Source: JAICJC01 sp963709425 (GTDB lineage Bacteria; Actinomycetota; Thermoleophilia; Gaiellales; JAICJC01). From it: a DNA stretch of 64,000 nucleotides. Below are positions 17,419 through 25,666 of this stretch, piece by piece (the first letter of the stretch is position 1; each line of letters opens with the position of its first letter). Made by a program: the position numbers and the translations under genes. Location: NCBI GenBank assembly GCA_963709425.1, contig CAVPWG010000006.1, positions 62,001-126,000 on the forward strand, given 5' to 3'. The notes under the pieces are model-generated. The model made no database searches. It was not told the DNA's origin and saw only the letters and a program-made list of their open reading frames with translations.

Positions 17419-17574
17419 TGGTGGATGCAAGGATACCGGCTCGTCCGCCGTGGCGCGTCCCCGGCAGGCCCTGCGGAACCGCCGGACGCCCGGTGCTGCG
17501 AGATCGGCGGGCCCACCATGGCGGCCAGACGCCATATCGGGCATTCTGATGGGCAGTCGACCGAAGGAGCCCCG

Positions 17575-17976
17575 ATGTCAGCGGCACCCGACCTGCACTC
17601 GGCCACCAAGGAGGACATCCTGACCGCGCTTCGCACCGAAGCCTTCACCTACGCCCGCTCGATGCTGTTCGCGAACGCGGCGCGCCGGAACGGGCGCACC
17701 GAGATCGCCGACCTCTTCGAGTCGACCGCCCGGACCGAGCTCGAGGAGCACTTCGCGGCCCTCGCCGACCTGGCCGGGATCGTGGGCGACGACGCCGACA
17801 ACCTGCGCGCGGCGATCGAGTCGGAGTCGTACGAGATCGAGGTGATGTACCCGACGTTCGCCGAGCACGCGACCCGCGCCACCGACACCGCGGCGGCCCA
17901 GTGCTTCATCGAGATCCGCCGCCACGAGATCGATCATCTCGAGGCGCTGCGCGAGGCGCTGATCGACATCAGCTGA
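17575..17976 (+). CDS. Rubrerythrin-like ferritin-fold protein
   Basis: A 133-residue four-helix protein with two carboxylate-rich repeats typical of the erythrin di-iron site: EAFTYARSMLFANAAR then RTELEEHFAALADL, and ESESYEIEVMYPTFAEHA then IEIRRHEIDHLEAL, each ending in an ExxH-type motif. The C-terminal rubredoxin domain of classical rubrerythrin is missing. Such proteins reduce peroxide or store iron in the cytoplasm. The frame is open further upstream, but AAGGAG lies nine bases before the ATG at 17575. A strong hairpin follows the stop. Confidence 0.82.
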   Translation: MSAAPDLHSATKEDILTALRTEAFTYARSMLFANAARRNGRTEIADLFESTARTELEEHFAALADLAGIVGDDADNLRAAIESESYEIEVMYPTFAEHATRATDTAAAQCFIEIRRHEIDHLEALREALIDIS

Positions 17977-17983
17977 GGTTTCG

Positions 17984-18012
17984 GCCGGGTGGGCGCCGAT
18001 CGCCCACCCGGC
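17984..18012. terminator. Hairpin terminator between convergent genes
   Basis: A perfect 12-base inverted repeat (GCCGGGTGGGCG and its complement) with loop CCGAT lies eight bases after the rubrerythrin-like stop and before the end of the convergent gene at 18040. It could serve both strands. There is no clear T-run, which is common for terminators in such GC-rich genomes. Confidence 0.65.
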
Positions 18013-18039
18013 GTCGCGCCGAGGCGGTCCGGAGGACGG

Positions 18040-18276
18040 CTAGCTCACGCCCGTGGCTTGCCGTGCCTCCGAGATCCGGATCGGCTCGTCCCAGCGCCTG
18101 CGCCCGAAGCGCCCGGCGCGCTCGCGTCCCTGCATTGAGAGCGCGTGGATCTGCGCTGCCTTCGCGGGGTCGTGACACTCGAGCGCCGCGGTGTGCAGCA
18201 GTTGGGCGGCGCGCTTGTCATCTCCCATGCCGATCAGGCGGCGGGCCTCCTCGAGGGTTTCGGTAACCGTGTCCAT
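18040..18276 (-). CDS. Small basic alpha-helical protein of unknown function
   Basis: A 78-residue frame. GGGAGGT lies five bases before the ATG at 18276, which I prefer to the GTG two codons upstream. Residues 5-55 (TETLEEARRLIGMGDDKRAAQLLHTAALECHDPAKAAQIHALS) look like a helical hairpin of TPR or SHOCT style, and the tail is Arg-rich. I cannot name a family. It lies downstream of a tiny membrane protein and a damaged membrane gene on the same strand. Confidence 0.5.
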   Translation of the reverse strand: MDTVTETLEEARRLIGMGDDKRAAQLLHTAALECHDPAKAAQIHALSMQGRERAGRFGRRRWDEPIRISEARQATGVS

Positions 18277-18397
18277 CCGCACCTCCCGGTGGCGGCGCCG
18301 GGCAGGCCCCGGCGCGGTGATCTGGGGGCGACCATAGCCCCGCGTGAGCCCGAATTCGGCATGGTTGGGCGGAGTTGGGTGGTATCACCCACGCCGG

Positions 18398-18496
18398 TCA
18401 GCGCACCATGAGGAGCGCCGTGAGAACGACGCCGAACGTCACGAAGCACGTCGTCGCAACGATCATCGCCGCCTGCCTCACCTCCACAGGATCCAC
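18398..18496 (-). CDS. 32-residue single-pass membrane peptide (candidate)
   Basis: GTG at 18496 opens a short frame MDPVEVRQAAMIVATTCFVT continuing with FGVVLTALLMVR and a TGA. Residues 11-30 would form one transmembrane helix followed by a positive residue. AGGGG precedes the GTG. It starts 16 bases after the stop of the frameshifted gene upstream, so it would be co-transcribed. Such peptides are easy to generate by chance, so confidence is limited. Confidence 0.35.
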   Translation of the reverse strand: MDPVEVRQAAMIVATTCFVTFGVVLTALLMVR

Positions 18497-18512
18497 CCCC
18501 TGTGGCCGGCGC

Positions 18513-19137
18513 TCACGGCCCAGCCTCCAGGAGCCGCGCGATGCCGCGCAGCCGGCGGCCGAGCTCCACCCGGCCGTCCTCCGCGGACGGAATCACCGGC
18601 GGCATGGTGAGCAGGCGCTCCACCTGGATGATCGCCCGCGGGTCACACGCGCCGCGCTCGAATGACGTCGCGATGCGCTCGACCACGTCGGAGTGCTCTC
18701 CCATGCCGCGCAGCACGGGCACGGTCGCGTATCGGAGCGTCGGCCGGGCTCCGCGCCGTCCGGTCGAGCTCGACGTGCGCCCGGAGGGCCTCGGCGAGGC
18801 TGCGCCGCTTGCGGTCGGACTCGAGCCGGTTGACGCGTTCGGCGACGGCTCGGCTGACCGCGTCCGATCGGCGCTCGTATCGAAATCCCTCCTCGATCAG
18901 GGCGTCGGCCGACCGGTCGCCGCGATCCCGTTCGTAGGCTCGGGCCATCGACACGACGACGACCCCCGCGACGGCGGCGGCCGCGACGCAGCTGAGCAGC
19001 CGCTCGGGACCCGGCGGCAGAACGAGCAGCGCGGCGCACGCCGTGCCCGCGAGCACCGCAAGCGCCTCGCGCTGTCGCTGGAGCGTCCGCTCGATCGATC
19101 TGGCGGACACGAGCTCGGCACCTGGCCATGTGTGCAC
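18513..19137 (-). CDS. Membrane protein with helical cytoplasmic domain (frameshifted)
   Basis: Two frames together make one plausible protein of about 207 residues. The first (GTG 19137) has two adjacent hydrophobic segments (ALAVLAGTACAALLVLPPG and LLSCVAAAAVAGVVVVSMARAY) and a charged helix with VAERVNRLESDRKRRSLAEALRAHVEL. The second continues RPTLRYATVPVLRGMGEHSDVVERIATSF and ends LLEAGP. The switch is near 18745 and removing one base joins them. The C-terminal segment reads like a helical scaffold (EHSDVVERIATSFERG, then AIIQVERLLT). I do not recognise the family. Confidence 0.55.
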
Positions 19138-19223
19138 GGATCGGGATCATCGCACCGTCGAAACCGCCATACCATGGGCAATTCCACCCAACCGCGGGCG
19201 GCTAGACTGGGATCGGCCCGGGG

Positions 19224-20256
19224 GTGGAGATGACGACGCTGGACGGCCGCGGGGACGATCGCCGCACGACGTTGGAACGGGTCGACCCGGCTGTCTCACG
19301 GGTCAGCCTCTACTGGCGCGTGTTCGCCGTGAACGCGGCGATCCTGTTTGTCGCGGTCCTGCTGCTCATCGTCACTCCGATCGCGATCGACCCCCAGCCG
19401 ACCCGCGGCCAGCTCGTGGTCCTCATCGGCGGGCTGCTGGTGATGCTGGTGGCGAACGCCTGGCTCGTCCGCATCAGCCTGCGGCCACTGCGCCGGCTCT
19501 CGGAGCTGATGTCCATCGTGGACATCCTCGAGCCGGGAAGGCGGCTCGACCCGGCGGCCAGCGCGGAGGTCGCGTCCGTGATCTCGACGTTCAACTCGAC
19601 GCTCGACCGGCTCGAGAGCGAGCGGCGGGCGAGCATGCACCGGGTGCTCGCCGCCCAGGAGGCCGAGCGCCGCCGCATCGCACGGGAGCTGCACGACCAG
19701 ATCGGCCAGAACCTCACGGCCGTCGTGCTCGAGCTGAAGCGGGTGCGCGACCGCATCGATCCCGGCGAGGCGGAGGCGCTGGCCGACGCACAGGAGCTGG
19801 CGCGCGAGTCGCTCGAGGAGGTGCGGCGGATCAGCTACGAGCTTCGACCGGCTGCACTCGACGACCTCGGCCTCGCGAGCGCGCTGGCGTCGCTGTGCTC
19901 GGGCATCGAACGCCGGGCCGGGATCACGGTCGTTCTCGCTGTCGCGGGCGACCTCCCCCGGCTCGACGGCCAGGTCGAGCTGGCGGTCTATCGCGTCGCG
20001 CAGGAGGCGCTGACCAATGCCGTCCGGCACGCGCGGTGCACGACCGTTCGGGTGTCACTCGACCCCGTCGCAGACGCGGTGCTCCTGCGCGTCCGCGGAC
20101 GACGGGATCGGGATGAACGGCAGCTTCCCGGGCGGAGGGATGCGTGGCATGCGCGAGCGCGCCGTCGCCGTCGGGGCCACGCTCGAGACCCGATCGGGCA
20201 CAGGCGGCGGCGCCGAGATCACCATGCGGATCCCCGTCGCGGCAGGCGGCGCATGA
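19224..20256 (+). CDS. NarL-type sensor histidine kinase (frameshifted near the C-terminus)
   Basis: The kinase has two transmembrane helices (about residues 30-55 and 63-84), a HAMP-like linker, a HisKA_3 dimerisation domain with the phospho-acceptor His157 in RELHDQIGQNL, and a HATPase domain with the N-box EALTNAVRHAR. The last part of the ATPase domain (DDGIGMNG, then GMRGMRERA and GGGAEITMRIPV) is in the next frame. Removing one base near 20096 restores LRVRDDGIG, and the repaired gene ends TGA at 20256, overlapping the regulator by ATGA. As written, the frame instead runs on into the regulator and mimics a 561-residue hybrid. The signal is unknown. Confidence 0.85.
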
Positions 20257-20909
20257 CCGCGACGGAGCGGCGCACGATCCGGATCCTGCTGGCCGACGAC
20301 CACGCGGTCGTGCGCCGTGGCCTGCGGATGGTGCTCGAAACCGAGCCCGACATGAAGGTCATCTGTGAGGCCGACGACGGGTTCCAGGCGGTCGAGCTCG
20401 CGATCCGCGAGCAGGTCGACCTGGCGGTGCTCGACGTCACGATGCCGCGGATGAGCGGGCTCCAGGCTGCCCACGAGCTCTCACGGCGCGTGCCGTCGCT
20501 TCGCATCCTGATGCTCTCGATGCATCACAACGAGCAGTACTTCCTCGAGGCCCTGCGGGCCGGCGCCGGGGGCTATGTGCTGAAGTCGGTCGCCGACCAC
20601 GACCTTATCCGCGCCTGCCGGGCGGTGATGCGAGGCGAGCCCTTCATGTACCCGGACTCGGAGCAGCGGATGCTCGGGCGCGCCCTCGAGCTCGCGGGCG
20701 ACGCGGGCCTCGCCCAGCTCACCCGGCGCGAGTCCGAGATCCTGGCGCTCGTCGCCGAGGGCCACACCACGCGGGAGATCGCCGAGATGCTGGTGATCAG
20801 CCCACGCACCGTCGACCGCCACCGCGACAACCTGCTCGACAAGCTGCATCTGCGAAACCGCATCGAGCTGACCCGGTACGCCATCCGCGCCGGCCTCATT
20901 GAGCCGTAG
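20253..20909 (+). CDS. NarL/FixJ-family response regulator
   Basis: A 218-residue regulator. The receiver domain has the acidic pair at 15-16 (LADDHAVVRRGL), the phosphorylation site Asp61 (VLDVTMPRMSG), the conserved Thr/Ser position in LMLSM and Lys111 (YVLKS). The LuxR-type helix-turn-helix spans about 150-215 (LTRRESEILALVAEGHTTREIA, then ISPRTVDRHRDNLLDKL). It is translationally coupled to the histidine kinase by ATGA and is followed after 16 bases by the antiporter gene, which may be a target. Confidence 0.93.
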   Translation: MTATERRTIRILLADDHAVVRRGLRMVLETEPDMKVICEADDGFQAVELAIREQVDLAVLDVTMPRMSGLQAAHELSRRVPSLRILMLSMHHNEQYFLEALRAGAGGYVLKSVADHDLIRACRAVMRGEPFMYPDSEQRMLGRALELAGDAGLAQLTRRESEILALVAEGHTTREIAEMLVISPRTVDRHRDNLLDKLHLRNRIELTRYAIRAGLIEP

Positions 20910-20925
20910 AGGCTGAGCCGGTCCG

Positions 20926-22137
20926 ATGCAGCACGACGCCGTCCTCATCCTGACCGCCGGCCTGCTCCTGGCCACGGGCGTCGCCGCCTCGCTCGGCGCG
21001 GCCAGGATCCGGCTGCCCGGCGCTGGTCGTCTTCCTCGGCATCGGCATGGTGATCGGCACCGACGGGCTCGGGTGGATCGACTTCGACGACTACGGCCTC
21101 GCGCGCTCGATCGGGACGGTGGCACTCGTCCTCATCCTGTTCGAGGGGGGCATCGACACCGGCCTCAAGAACATCCGCCCGGTGCTCCGATCGGCCGTCA
21201 TGCTCGCGGTGCTGGGCACGATGGTGACGGCGCGTCGTCGCCGGCCTCGCCGCCGCCTGGCTCTTCGACCTCTCGACAGAGGAGGGCCTGCTTCTCGGCG
21301 CGATCCTGTCTGCGACCGACGGCGCCGCCGTCTTCGCTCTGTTGCGCGGCTCGCACCTTCCGAACCGCCTGGCGCGGACGCTCGAGGCCGAGGCGGGGTT
21401 CAACGACCCGGTCGCCGTGCTGCTGGTCGTCGCGCTCGTCGAGCTGGTCCAGACGCCCGGCTACGGAGCGCTCGACGGCGGCATCTTCTTCGTGCGGGAG
21501 CTCGGTATCGGGGCGCTCATCGGGGCCGGCGTCGGCGCCGCTGCGGTCGCCCTGCTCCGCCGGCTGGAGGGCGCCCCGTCCGGCCTGCTCCTCGTCGGGT
21601 CGGCCGCGACCGCCGCCGTCGCCTACGGAACGGCGGGCTCGATCGGCGGCTCCGGCTTCCTCGCCGTCTACCTCGCCGGGCCTCGTGCTCGGAGACGGGG
21701 TCGTGCCGTCAGGTGAGGCGATCCGCGCGTTCCACTCCGGCCTCGCGTCAGTCGCCGAGATCGGGATGTTCCTGGCGTTCGGGCTGCTGGTCTTCCCGAG
21801 CCAGCTCGGCGACGTCCTCGTGGAGGGCACGCTGCTCGGGCTGGTCGTGGCCTGCGTCGCACGGCCGATCGCGACCGTCCTCGCAACGGCCTTCGAGCCC
21901 TACACGGCGGCGGAGCGCACGGTGATCGGCTGGGCCGGCCTGCGCGGCGCCGTCCCCGTCATCCTCGCCACGATCCCGGTCATCGACGGGGTCCCGCGGA
22001 GCGTCGAGTTCTTCAACATCGTGTTCTTCGCAGTGCTCGTCTCGACGGTCCTCCAGGGCAGCACGGTCGAGATGCTGGCGGCGCGCCTGGGGCTGACCGA
22101 GCGCGACGCCGTGCCCGCCGCCACGGGCCTCGGCTAG
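20926..22137 (+). CDS. Cation/proton antiporter, CPA1 (NhaP2/CvrA-like) family, broken by three frameshifts
   Basis: Four segments in successive frames assemble into one antiporter of about 400 residues: ILTAGLLLATGVAASLGAAR; then LVVFLGIGMVIGTDGLGWIDFDDYG and LILFEGGIDTGLKNIRPVLR; then GLAAAWLFDLSTEEGLLLGA with LSATDGAAVFALLRGSHLPNR and EAEAGFNDPVAVLLVVAL; then LVLGDGVVPSG to the end with TVIGWAGLRGAVPVIL. The ATDGAAVF and GFNDPVAV motifs hold the ion-binding acidic residues. The switches are near 21019, 21231 and 21679 and each is mended by removing one base. The gene follows the NarL-type regulator by 16 bases. If the shifts are real, it is a pseudogene. Confidence 0.8.
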   Translation: MQHDAVLILTAGLLLATGVAASLGAARIRLPGAGRLPRHRHGDRHRRARVDRLRRLRPRALDRDGGTRPHPVRGGHRHRPQEHPPGAPIGRHARGAGHDGDGASSPASPPPGSSTSRQRRACFSARSCLRPTAPPSSLCCAARTFRTAWRGRSRPRRGSTTRSPCCWSSRSSSWSRRPATERSTAASSSCGSSVSGRSSGPASAPLRSPCSAGWRAPRPACSSSGRPRPPPSPTERRARSAAPASSPSTSPGLVLGDGVVPSGEAIRAFHSGLASVAEIGMFLAFGLLVFPSQLGDVLVEGTLLGLVVACVARPIATVLATAFEPYTAAERTVIGWAGLRGAVPVILATIPVIDGVPRSVEFFNIVFFAVLVSTVLQGSTVEMLAARLGLTERDAVPAATGLG

Positions 22138-22148
22138 CATCGCGGCGA

Positions 22149-23388
22149 GTGCGGCTGCCCGACGTCATCGCCCCGCTGCGCGAGCGCGAGTTCTGCCTGC
22201 TCTTCTTCGGCCAGACCGTCTCGCTCATCGGCGACAACCTCGCCCCCATCGCACTCGCGTTCGCGATTCTCGAGGCGGGCGGGTCGGCGACCGAGGTCGG
22301 CGTCGTCTACGCGTCGAACATCGTCGCCCGCGTGGCCTTCATCCTGGTCGGGGGCGTGTGGGCCGACCGCCTCCCGCGCCACCACGTCATGCTCGCCGCC
22401 GACGCCCTGCGGGCCGTCTGCTCGGCCGTCCTCGCCTTCGCGGTCATCGCGGGCGACGCGCCGCTCGGCCTCTACATCGTGATGGTCGCGGCCCACGGGG
22501 TCGGCGCGGCCTTCTTCAACCCCGCCTCGACCGGCCTCGTGCCCCAGACCGTCAGCGCGCCGCTGCCTGCAGCAGGCGAACGCGCTCCTCGGCATCGCAC
22601 ACTCCGCCGGGTCGGTGCTCGGCCCGGCCGTCGGGGGTGCGGTGATTGCGCTCGCCGGGCCCGGCGCGGCGCTCGCGACCGACGCGGGCACGTTCGTCGT
22701 CAGCGCCTGCGCGCTGCTCGCCATGCACCCGCGGGAGCACGACCGCGCCGAGGCCCGCCGCGGCTTCGTGGCGGATCTCACGGAGGGATGGTCCGAGTTC
22801 CGCGCCCGGACGTGGGTGTGGGTCATCGTCCTCCAGTACGCGGTGTGGCACATGCTCGTGCTGGGGCCGTTCATGGTGCTCGGCGCGGTCCTGGCGCGCG
22901 ACTCGCTGGGCGGCGCCGGCCCGTGGGCGCTCATCCTGGCCGCGGCTGGGCTGGGCGAGCTCGCGGGGGGCCTCGTCGCGCTGCGGCTGCGGCCGCGCTG
23001 GCCGCTTCGGGCCGCCACGTGGGCGGGACTTCTGTGGACGCCCCAGGTGGCGCTTCTCGCGCTCGAGGCGCCCGTCTGGGTGATCAGCGTGGCCGCGTTG
23101 GTCGCCGGGGCGGGCATGTCGTTCGTCGTGGTCATCTGGAACACGGCGCTCCAGGAGCACGTCCCGGCGCGGACGCTGGCGCGCGTCAGCTCCTACGACT
23201 GGGCGGGGACGCTCGTGTTCCTGCCGCTCGGGTTCGTGCTGGCCGGCCCGGCGGCGGCCGCGCTCTCGACGCCGACGGTCCTCTGGCTCGGCGTCGGGTG
23301 GAGCCTCGTATCCGCCACCGTCGTGCTCGCGGTGCCGAGCGTCCGCGCGATGGGCCGGGTGGACTACAGCCTCTCGAGCGGGGCGTAG
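22149..23388 (+). CDS. MFS transporter (frameshifted once)
   Basis: A 12-helix major facilitator carrier of about 412 residues, related to drug or enterobactin exporters (MFS_3 type). The first part opens LREREFCLLFFGQTVSLIGDN and has GGVWADRLPRHHVML, the motif-A loop. The second part begins LQQANALLGIAHSAGSVLGPAVGG, typical of helix 5, and runs to the stop. They are in different frames, and removing one base near 22566 joins them. The GTG start at 22149 is eight bases after a TAGCAT box, as in leaderless genes. The last 25 bases overlap the end of pcrA on the other strand. Confidence 0.83.
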
Positions 23389-25520
23389 CCGAGCACGAGC
23401 CGGCGCTCGGAGCCGTCGTCGCGAAACCGGATCGCGACGACGTCGCTCTCGAGCCCGATGACGATGCCGTCGCCGAGCGTCGTGTGGCGCACCTCGTCGC
23501 CGACGGCGAGCGTCGGAACGGGCCGGTCGGGCGTCCCACCGCCGGCCGCTGCGGCCGGGCGCGCCCAGCCGGTCTCGCGCTGCCGCTCGACGCCCTCCTG
23601 GGGAAGCTCCGAGAGGAACCGCGACGGCAGGTTGTAGCCGCGGGCGCCGAAGATCGTGCGGCTGTGGGCGTGCACGAGCGTCAGCCGCTCGCGGGCCCGG
23701 GTCATGCCCACGTAGCACAGCCGGCGCTCCTCGTCCTCGGAGTCCTCCTCCAGAGACCGCTGGTGCGGGAAGAGGCCCTCTTCCATGCCGATCACGAAGA
23801 CGATCGGGAACTCGAGCCCCTTGGCGTTGTGGATGGTCATGAGCGTCACGTCCGCGCGCTCGACGTCGAGCGCGTCCTGGTCCGAGAAGAGCGAGATCTC
23901 CTGGAGGAACGCGTCGAGCGACGCCTCCTCCTGACCGCGGTCCTCGTACTCCCGCGCGACACCGACGAGCTCCTGGAGGTTCTCGACCCGGCCCTGGGAC
24001 TCGAAGGTGCGCTCGGCCTCGAGCATCTCCATGTAGCCGCTGGCGGCGAGCGTCCTCTCGAGCAGCGCGGCGGGCCCCAGCTCGGCGGCCTCGACCCGGA
24101 GATCCTCGATGAGCGTCGCGAACTCGCGCACCTTGCCCGCCGCGGAGGCCGACAGCGAGGTGGACGCGGCGTGGTCGATCGCCTCCCAGAGCGACCAGCC
24201 CATGTCGGCGGCGTGGGCCGTGAGGCGCTCGAGCGTCGTCTGGCCGATCCCCCGCCGCGGGCGGTTCACGATCCGGCGCAGCGACACCTCGTCGGCCGGG
24301 TTTCCGATGACCTGGAGGTAGGCGATCGCGTCCTTCACCTCGGCCCGCTCGTAGAATCGCGGGCCGCCGATCACGCGGTAGGGCACGCCCTGCCGCACGA
24401 GCAGGTCCTCGAGCACGCGCGACTGGGCGTTCACCCGGTAGAAGACGGCGATGTCGGCGGCGCTCGCGCCGGAGTCGATCGCCTCGGCGATCTCACCGGC
24501 GACGAACCTGGCCTCGGCGTGCTCATCGTCGGTTTCGACCACGCGCACCGGAAGGCCGCTCCCGAGATCCGACCAGAGCCGCTTCGGCTTGCGGTTCGGG
24601 TTTCGGTCGATGACGTGGTTCGCGGCGTCGAGGATCGACTGCGTCGAGCGGTAGTTCTGCTCGAGCGTGACGACGTAGGCCCCGGGGAAGTCGTGCTCGA
24701 ACTCGGCGATGTTTCGGATGTCGGCGCCGCGGAAGGCGTAGATCGACTGGTCCTGGTCGCCGACGACGGCGATGTTCCGGTGGCGCTCCGCGAGCAGCGA
24801 AACCAGCCGGAACTGGGCGTGGTTCGTGTCCTGGTACTCGTCGACCATGACGTAGCGCCACCGCTCCTGCCATGCCTTCCGCGCCTCCTCGTTGTGCTCG
24901 AGCAGGAGCACGGCGCGCATGATGAGGTCGTCGAAGTCCATCGCGTTGGCGTCGTGGAGGCGCCGCTCGTAGAGGGCGTACACGTTGGCCGCCGCCTGCT
25001 CGAAGAAGGTCGAGACCTCCTGGGTGTACGCCTCGGCCGTGAGGAGCCGCTCCTTGGCGCGCGAGATGCGGGTGTGCACGGCCCGCGGCGCGAACCGCTT
25101 GGGGTCGAGCTCGAGCTCCTCGATACAGGCTTTGACGAGCCGGAGCTGGTCGGCCTGGTCGTAGATCGTGAAGCTCGGCGAATAGCCGGCCCGGGCCGCG
25201 TCGCGGCGCAGGAGCCGGCCGCAGGCGGCGTGGAACGTCATCACCCACATCCGGGCCGCGGTGCTGCCGCCGACGAGCCGCTCGACGCGCTCGCGCATCT
25301 CGCGCGCGGCGCGGTTCGTGAAGGTGATGGCCAGGATCTCGGATGGCCGCGCCCGCTCCGAGGCGATCAGGTGGGCGACGCGGTGGGTGAGGACGCGCGT
25401 CTTTCCCGAGCCGGCGCCGGCCACCACCAGGAGCGGGCCCTCTGTGCGCAGCACCGCTTCGCGCTGCTCCGGGTTGAGCGCGTCGAGGAGCGGGTCGTCG
25501 GACGTGACCGCGTGCGCCAC
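23364..25520 (-). CDS. pcrA: ATP-dependent DNA helicase UvrD/PcrA
   Basis: A 718-residue superfamily 1A helicase, used in nucleotide excision repair, plasmid replication and removal of RNA polymerase or recombinase from DNA. Motif I GAGSGKT is at 35-41, motif Ia AITFTNRAA, motif II VDEYQDTN, motif III GDQDQSIYAFRGA, motif IV EQNYRST, motif V LMTIHNAKGLEFPIVF and motif VI YVGMTRARERL. The C-terminal 50 residues (GDEVRHTTLGDGIVIGL) are the Tudor-like domain that binds RNA polymerase in PcrA. Length and motifs are normal and no frameshift is visible. Confidence 0.96.
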   Translation of the reverse strand: MAHAVTSDDPLLDALNPEQREAVLRTEGPLLVVAGAGSGKTRVLTHRVAHLIASERARPSEILAITFTNRAAREMRERVERLVGGSTAARMWVMTFHAACGRLLRRDAARAGYSPSFTIYDQADQLRLVKACIEELELDPKRFAPRAVHTRISRAKERLLTAEAYTQEVSTFFEQAAANVYALYERRLHDANAMDFDDLIMRAVLLLEHNEEARKAWQERWRYVMVDEYQDTNHAQFRLVSLLAERHRNIAVVGDQDQSIYAFRGADIRNIAEFEHDFPGAYVVTLEQNYRSTQSILDAANHVIDRNPNRKPKRLWSDLGSGLPVRVVETDDEHAEARFVAGEIAEAIDSGASAADIAVFYRVNAQSRVLEDLLVRQGVPYRVIGGPRFYERAEVKDAIAYLQVIGNPADEVSLRRIVNRPRRGIGQTTLERLTAHAADMGWSLWEAIDHAASTSLSASAAGKVREFATLIEDLRVEAAELGPAALLERTLAASGYMEMLEAERTFESQGRVENLQELVGVAREYEDRGQEEASLDAFLQEISLFSDQDALDVERADVTLMTIHNAKGLEFPIVFVIGMEEGLFPHQRSLEEDSEDEERRLCYVGMTRARERLTLVHAHSRTIFGARGYNLPSRFLSELPQEGVERQRETGWARPAAAAGGGTPDRPVPTLAVGDEVRHTTLGDGIVIGLESDVVAIRFRDDGSERRLVLGYAPLERL

Positions 25521-25614
25521 TACCGGACAGCCCTCACGGGCGGTCGGGTGGCGGTCGAAAGCGCGGAGGTGCCCACAAGAGGGATTCTACCGACAGGGGT
25601 GGGCGTCCCCAGCC

Positions 25615-25654
25615 CCACTGAGGCCCGGCCCCTTCGAGGGCCGGGCCTCAGTGG
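25615..25654 (-). terminator. Strong hairpin terminator after the Ig-like protein gene
   Basis: A perfect 17-base inverted repeat (CCACTGAGGCCCGGCCC and its complement) with a six-base loop CTTCGA lies 12 bases beyond the stop codon of the secreted Ig-like gene and before pcrA on the same strand. It probably ends that long transcript. Confidence 0.75.
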
Positions 25655-25666
25655 TTGGCCGGTCGG

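Noticed and set aside
17236..17587. Short frames crossing 17.3-17.6 kb
   Set aside because: They read through the tRNA-Val gene and its flanks; the RNA fold explains the sequence.
19224..20909. A 561-residue hybrid kinase-response regulator
   Set aside because: The join is produced by a frameshift near 20096. The true C-terminus of the ATPase domain is in the next frame and ends at 20256, overlapping the regulator start.
23364..23388. 25-base convergent overlap of MFS and pcrA as a regulatory antisense element
   Set aside because: Short convergent overlaps recur in this window (also near 29200, 54123 and 55090) and fit simple compaction.
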